A program made the translations under genes and the position numbers. DNA of 64,000 nt. Source: Streptomyces sp. Ru72 (GTDB taxonomy: Bacteria; Actinomycetota; Actinomycetes; Streptomycetales; Streptomycetaceae). Below the pieces are notes generated by a model. It was not told the origin of the DNA, did no database searches, and worked only from the letters and a program-made list of their open reading frames with translations. This document shows, piece after piece, positions 59,858 through 64,000 of the stretch. Location: NCBI RefSeq assembly GCF_002920635.1, contig NZ_PQSR01000035.1, positions 1 through 64,000 on the forward strand, in the 5' to 3' direction. The first letter of the stretch is position 1; each line of letters starts with the position of its first letter.

Positions 59858-60982
59858 CTAGCCGAGCAGGGACTCGAGCTCGACGTGCTCCAGGCCGTGT
59901 GCCTCGGCGACCTGCTTGTAAACCACCTTGCCGTCATGGGTGTTGAGGCCCTTGGCCAGCGCGGCGTCGCGGCGCAGGGCCTCGACCCAGCCCCGGTCGG
60001 CGAGTTCCACGATGTAAGGCAGCGTGGCGTTGGTCAGCGCGTAGGTGGAGGTGTTGGGGACGGCGCCGGGCATGTTGGCGACGCAGTAGAAGACCGACTC
60101 GTGGACCCGGAAGGTCGGCTCCGCGTGCGTGGTCGGGCGCGAGTCCTCGAAGCAGCCGCCCTGGTCGATCGCGATGTCGACAAGGACACTTCCGGGCTTC
60201 ATCCGGGAGACCAGCTCGTTGGTGACCAGCTTCGGGGCCTTGGCGCCCGGGATGAGGACGGCGCCGATGACGAGGTCGGCGTCCAGGCAGGCCTTCTCCA
60301 GCTCGAAGGCGTTGGAGACGACCGTCTGGATCTTCGTGCCGAAGATCTTGTCGGCTTCCTTGAGCTTGTTGATGTCCTTGTCGAGCAGGGTGACGTGGAA
60401 GCCCATGCCGATGGCGATCTGCGCGGCGTTCCAGCCCGACACGCCGCCGCCGATGACGACCGCCTTGGCGGCGGGCACGCCCGGGACGCCGCCGGGCAGC
60501 ACACCGCGGCCGCCGTTGGCGGCCATGAGGTGGTAGGCGCCGACCTGCGGGGCGAGCCGGCCCGCGACCTCGGACATGGGGGCGAGCAGCGGCAGCGCCC
60601 GGTTCGACAGCTCGACCGTCTCGTAGGCGATCGCCGTGGTGCCGGACTCGAGCAGCGCGTCCGTGCACTCCTTGGACGCGGCCAGGTGCAGGTAGGTGAA
60701 GAGCGTCTGGTCCTTGCGCAGGCGGTGGTACTCCTCGGCGATGGGCTCCTTGACCTTCAGCAGCAGGTCGGCGGTGGCCCACACCTCGTCGGCGGTGTCC
60801 AGGATCTGTGCGCCTGCGGCGATGTACTCCTCGTCCGGGATCGAGGAGCCGACACCGGCGTTCCGCTCGACGACGACCTGGTGGCCGTGGCGCACCAGCT
60901 CGTGCACGCCGGCGGGGGTGATGGCCACCCGGAACTCGTTGTTCTTGACCTCGCGGGGGATGCCGACCTTCACGTCGATCAC
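59858..60982 (-). CDS. ald: Alanine dehydrogenase
   Basis: The 374-residue protein matches bacterial L-alanine dehydrogenase in length and motifs: MKVGIPREVKNNEFRVA-type start (VKVGIPREVKNNEFRVAITP), catalytic Lys/His region with TYLHLAASKE, and the NAD-binding GGGVSGWNAAQIAIGMG (about 173-189). It interconverts pyruvate plus ammonia and alanine with NADH. GTG 60982 was chosen over a longer frame because it gives the standard N-terminus; AAGGA lies just upstream. It is codirectional with the ParA-like gene. Confidence 0.95.
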   Translation of the reverse strand: MIDVKVGIPREVKNNEFRVAITPAGVHELVRHGHQVVVERNAGVGSSIPDEEYIAAGAQILDTADEVWATADLLLKVKEPIAEEYHRLRKDQTLFTYLHLAASKECTDALLESGTTAIAYETVELSNRALPLLAPMSEVAGRLAPQVGAYHLMAANGGRGVLPGGVPGVPAAKAVVIGGGVSGWNAAQIAIGMGFHVTLLDKDINKLKEADKIFGTKIQTVVSNAFELEKACLDADLVIGAVLIPGAKAPKLVTNELVSRMKPGSVLVDIAIDQGGCFEDSRPTTHAEPTFRVHESVFYCVANMPGAVPNTSTYALTNATLPYIVELADRGWVEALRRDAALAKGLNTHDGKVVYKQVAEAHGLEHVELESLLG

Positions 60983-61118
60983 GGTCCTTGGCTCAGGGAA
61001 TGTGGGGGCATTGCAAGACATACCCGGACGCACAGGCGCACACCGGGAGACACCGCAGGAGAACGTGCGGCGAAGCCAGTTTAATGAAGGCGTTCCCGCT
61101 GTCTAGCCTTTCATTGCA

Positions 61119-63188
61119 TCAATCTTCAGCGGGTGCACTACGGATTTCGCAGGCGTTAGCGGAGTGTTCCGGGGTCAGTGGGCCCTCCTGCGCACCGTCT
61201 CCCAGCATGCGCTCGGCCGCCGACCGGTGCAGGGCGGCGGCCGCCGGGTCGCCGAGACGTTCCAGGGTGTCGGCGACCCGGAGCCGGAGCGCCGCCTGCA
61301 GCCGGGTGTCGTCGGCCTGTCGCGCCCACTCGACCGCCTCCTCGCAGGTGCGCAGCGACTCCTCGGGACGTCCGGCGTACTCCTGGACACGGGCCAGTTC
61401 GCTCAACGCCCGGGCGTGCGCGGCCACATCGCCGCTCCTGCGGTGCAGAGCGATCGCCGCGCGCCAGTTGCGCTGCGCCTCGCCGTAGCGGCCGGCGTAG
61501 GTCTGGACGGTGGCGAGGCGGCCGTACAGGCGGGCGGCCTCCGCACGCTCGTCGCGGGCGAGGCGATGGGCCAGGGCCCTGCCGTACCAGTCGGCCGCCC
61601 GGTCGAAGTCCCCGAGCTCCTGGTGGGCGCCGCCTACGGATTCCATCGCGCGGCCGGTCGCGTACGGGTCGTTGCCGGCCCGTCCGGCGTCCAGCGCGGC
61701 CCGGTAACGGGCCAGTGCCTCCCCCGTCCGGCCGGTCCGCGCGTCCACGTCCGCGAGGTTCAGCAGGGCCGCCGCCTTCTCTCGGTGCAGGCCACGGCGC
61801 TCGGCGACGTCGAGGACGAGCCGGTGGATTGCGTACAGCTCGGGCGCGGCCGCCCGGGTGCCGAAGTGGGCGACCAGGGCCCGCACCAGTGCGGCCATCA
61901 GGCGCCGGGCGAGGGTGTCCAGCTCGCCGTCGGCCACCGCGAGCCGGGCCGACGCCAGCAGCGCGGGCTGCCGCAGGCGCAGCCAGTCCTCGGCCGCTCG
62001 GGGGCTCGCGAAGCGCAACTCGCGGGGCAGCCCGGCGAGCTTCTCGCGCGCCTGGGGGCTGTCGGTCTCGGTGATCACCCGGCAGGTCTGCAGCAGCCGT
62101 ACCGTGCGCTCCAGCATCCGCGCGCGGGCCAGCTGCAGCTCGGCCGGACGGTCGTGACGCTCGGCGAGCGCGCGCAGCAGGGGCAGCAGGCAGCCCGGGA
62201 CCTCGTACTGCGGCAGGGGTGTCTCAAGGCGCCGCAGGAAGCCGCGGTCCACAAAATCGTCGAGGGCGGCGCGGGCGGTGTCCACGGGGCAGCCGGCCAA
62301 CGCGGAGGCGGTGTGCGGATCCGGCAGGCCGGCCGGGGCCAGGCACAGCAGTCGCAGCATCCGCTGGGCGGGGCCGGGCAGCGCCTCGTAGGAGAGCCGG
62401 AAGGCGCGGGCGAGGGGCGGCCCGTCCTCGGTGCCGGTACGCAGGTGCCGGGCGAGGTCGGCGACAGCGGCCTTGGGCTGGGCGGCCAGCCAGCCCCCGG
62501 CGAGGACGAGGGCGGCGGGCTGGCCCGCGCACTCCTCGACGAGCCCCTCGGCGGCAAGCGGGTCGACGGTGACGCGCACGGAGCCGGCGTACCGGGTGAG
62601 CAGCTCCAGGGCGGCCTTGGTGTCGAGGCCGCCGAGCGTGCAGGGGCGCACGTCCGCGATGCCGGTCAGCGGGCCCTGGGCGACGGCGACGACGAGGCAG
62701 TCGGGCGCGTCCGGCAGCACCGCGTCCACCTGCTCGGCGGACGCCGCGTCGTCGAGCAGGAGCAGCGCACGGCGCCCCGTGAGGGCCTCACGCACCGCCT
62801 GGCCCAGCTCGTCCTCGTCGGCCCCGGGCGGGGTGGGCACACCGAGGGCGGTCAGCAGCTCGCGGGCGGTGCGCTCGGTGGGGACGGGGGTGCCGTCGGG
62901 TTCACTGAGGCGGGCGCGCAGCACGCCGTCCGGGTAGGCATCCGCGACCTGGCGCACCAGTTCCTCGGCGAGCGCGGTGCGGCCGTAACCGGGGCGGCCC
63001 GCGACGAGCAGCACGCGGGCGCGGGGTGCCTTGCGTCCGGAGAGGGTGTCCAGGCCCGCGCGCTCGATGTCGGCACGGAGTTCCTTCAACTCCCGTGTGC
63101 GGCCGAGGAACCGACCGTGGCCGACGACGGGACGCGGACCGCTGTCCGACCGCACGTCACCGTCTGTGTCCACCGCCTGATCCGTCAC
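61119..63188 (-). CDS. STAND-type NTPase with TPR repeats
   Basis: The 689-residue protein has an NB-ARC-like NTPase domain (about 30-330) and a C-terminal array of tetratricopeptide repeats (about 430-670). The P-loop region reads LLVAGRPGYGRTALAEE (about 60-76), with Arg where Lys is normally found (G-R-T instead of G-K-T). Walker B ALLLLDDAASAEQVD (about 143) and the winged-helix part follow. Similar proteins in streptomycetes act as transcription or signalling regulators. The lost Lys suggests weak or altered nucleotide binding. GTG 63188 has GGGAG about nine bases upstream. It is codirectional with ald. Confidence 0.82.
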   Translation of the reverse strand: MTDQAVDTDGDVRSDSGPRPVVGHGRFLGRTRELKELRADIERAGLDTLSGRKAPRARVLLVAGRPGYGRTALAEELVRQVADAYPDGVLRARLSEPDGTPVPTERTARELLTALGVPTPPGADEDELGQAVREALTGRRALLLLDDAASAEQVDAVLPDAPDCLVVAVAQGPLTGIADVRPCTLGGLDTKAALELLTRYAGSVRVTVDPLAAEGLVEECAGQPAALVLAGGWLAAQPKAAVADLARHLRTGTEDGPPLARAFRLSYEALPGPAQRMLRLLCLAPAGLPDPHTASALAGCPVDTARAALDDFVDRGFLRRLETPLPQYEVPGCLLPLLRALAERHDRPAELQLARARMLERTVRLLQTCRVITETDSPQAREKLAGLPRELRFASPRAAEDWLRLRQPALLASARLAVADGELDTLARRLMAALVRALVAHFGTRAAAPELYAIHRLVLDVAERRGLHREKAAALLNLADVDARTGRTGEALARYRAALDAGRAGNDPYATGRAMESVGGAHQELGDFDRAADWYGRALAHRLARDERAEAARLYGRLATVQTYAGRYGEAQRNWRAAIALHRRSGDVAAHARALSELARVQEYAGRPEESLRTCEEAVEWARQADDTRLQAALRLRVADTLERLGDPAAAALHRSAAERMLGDGAQEGPLTPEHSANACEIRSAPAED

Positions 63189-63415
63189 GGGCCACGCTCC
63201 CGTCCACTGCGCACACGGGCCCGCCGAAGCCTCGGGCGGGTCGCTGTCAGAGCCTAGTTGACGCTCTGCGACGATCCCGGCGGAGCACGGCGGACAGGTC
63301 CCCCGATCGGATCAGGCGATGGTACGACCAGTCATGATTTTTCAGCCCGCGGGGGGCGCCACGGCTCGAACCGGCTCCCGGCCCGCACCCGCTCCACACC
63401 CCGTCCGGGGGCGAA

Positions 63416-63428
63416 GGGGCGGAGCCCC
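63416..63428. repeat. Short GGGGC-GGA-GCCCC hairpin repeat
   Basis: GGGGCGGAGCCCC is a five-bp inverted repeat of a type (GGGGCTCCGCCCC) that I recall as common between streptomycete genes. It lies 27-39 bases downstream of the NUDIX gene stop codon and may act as its terminator. Confidence 0.5.
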
Positions 63429-63454
63429 GGAAGGGGGTGTCCGAACCGGAGGTG

Positions 63455-64000
63455 TCACGCCTGGAACGGCCGGGCCGGCCACGGGGCCTCGGCCGGGCGC
63501 AGGGCGTCCAGGCCTTCACCGGTCCGCGCGGCGACCAGCGACAGCACGCCGACGACGAGGCAGTTGTTGTGGAGGTCACCCGCGAGGACGCCCCGCACGA
63601 GGTCCGCCACCGGCACCCGGGCCAGCTCCATGTCGGCCTCCTCGTCCTCCACCTCGAAGCGCTGCCCGTCGGCCTCCGACAGGTCGCGGGCGAGGAAGAT
63701 GCGCACGGCCTCGTCGCAGCCGCCGGGCGTGGTGTAGACGTCGGCCAGCACGCGCCAGTCCTCGGCCTTGACATGCGCCTCTTCGTACAGCTCGCGCTGG
63801 GCGGCGTGCAGCGGGTTCTCGCCGGGGACGTCGAGCAGGCCGGCCGGGATCTCCCACAGCTTCTGGCGCACCGGGTGGCGGTACTGCCGGATGACCAGCA
63901 CCCGGTCCTGGGCGTCCAGGGCGAGGACGGCCACCGAGCCGGGGTGGACCTGGTAGTCGCGGCGCGCCACCGAGCCGTCCGGCATGACCACGTCGTCGGT
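63455..64000 (-). CDS. NUDIX hydrolase, ADP-ribose pyrophosphatase type (5' end outside window)
   Basis: The frame is open to the right edge, so an N-terminal part (probably about 25-30 residues) is missing. The visible 181 residues include the NUDIX box region GENPLHAAQRELYEEAH (about 60-76 of the visible part), with conserved R-E-U-x-E-E, though the last Gly of the usual motif is His here. The preceding RQYRHPVRQKLWEIPAGLLD is typical of ADP-ribose pyrophosphatases. These hydrolyse ADP-ribose or similar nucleotide sugars. It is the last gene in the minus-strand block and lies upstream of the STAND-type gene by about 265 bases. Confidence 0.9.
   Translation of the reverse strand, partial: TDDVVMPDGSVARRDYQVHPGSVAVLALDAQDRVLVIRQYRHPVRQKLWEIPAGLLDVPGENPLHAAQRELYEEAHVKAEDWRVLADVYTTPGGCDEAVRIFLARDLSEADGQRFEVEDEEADMELARVPVADLVRGVLAGDLHNNCLVVGVLSLVAARTGEGLDALRPAEAPWPARPFQA

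Noticed and set aside
59812..59870. tRNA-like T-arm (minus strand GGGTTCGATTC near the ald stop codon)
   Set aside because: The T-loop-like sequence is present, but no matching acceptor, D-arm or anticodon arm can be formed, and the 5' part would lie inside the ald coding sequence. It may be a chance match or a tRNA remnant.

Overview
The window is a high-GC actinobacterial chromosome segment, almost certainly Streptomyces. Third codon positions are nearly all G or C, many genes start with GTG, four-base ATGA/GTGA start-stop overlaps are common, and SepF, ScpAB, a ParA-like ATPase, streptogrisin-type protease, Rpf-like transglycosylase and GDSL lipase genes are all present. From memory, and not checked by search, the order lipase / dnaE2-imuB / sepF-like / der / plsC-like / cmk / tyrA / aroH / rluB / scpB / scpA / parA / ald matches the part of the Streptomyces coelicolor chromosome around SCO1724-SCO1775. 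The window is therefore mainly core chromosome with lineage-specific insertions. No rRNA, tRNA, CRISPR, prophage or insertion sequence was found.

Layout. 0-5.3 kb: end of a TPR protein, a NicO-type metal transporter with a His-rich loop, a Ser/Thr kinase, a secreted GDSL lipase and a small membrane protein. 5.9-13.7 kb: a surface-polysaccharide locus with two GT2 glycosyltransferases, a NodB-type deacetylase and a 1218-residue protein that joins a Wzx/MATE-type flippase to a GT-C-like membrane domain; a convergent membrane-anchored GH39-like glycosidase follows. 13.8-21.6 kb: AAA ATPase, DUF72, GntR, two GNAT proteins, DUF402, a methyltransferase, a 44-residue protein with a possible translational switch in its leader, a secreted lipase, and a divergent MarR/cupin pair with two matching operators. 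21.6-26.1 kb: the mutagenesis pair imuB-dnaE2 behind two LexA-like boxes. 26.4-29 kb: a decayed SPFH (stomatin) gene, an S1 protease and a DUF1684 protein. 29-34 kb: an LLM oxidoreductase, FAD protein and amino-acid-type ABC permease, divergent from a substrate-binding lipoprotein preceded by a Cys-ending leader peptide and a possible attenuator. 34-50 kb: NIT-domain membrane protein, DUF5685 protein, SepF paralogue, acyl-CoA dehydrogenase, MFS pump, PIG-V-like protein, PAP2 phosphatase, I78 inhibitor, a CtaD gene without the other oxidase subunits, WYL regulator, an Rpf-like muralytic enzyme and three genes of unknown function. 50-64 kb: a long minus-strand housekeeping block from der to a NUDIX hydrolase.

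How the genes work together. The clearest multi-gene units are the polysaccharide locus (sugar transfer, deacetylation, export or polymerisation, trimming), the SOS mutasome pair, the Cys-leader transport/oxidoreductase group, and the der-plsC-cmk / tyrA-aroH / rluB-scpB-scpA-RHH-parA block, whose tight overlaps suggest co-transcription. The observations most worth a second look are the flippase/GT-C fusion, the leader upstream of the 44-residue protein, and the Cys-leader attenuator. All RNA structures were found by eye; no folding or database search was run.
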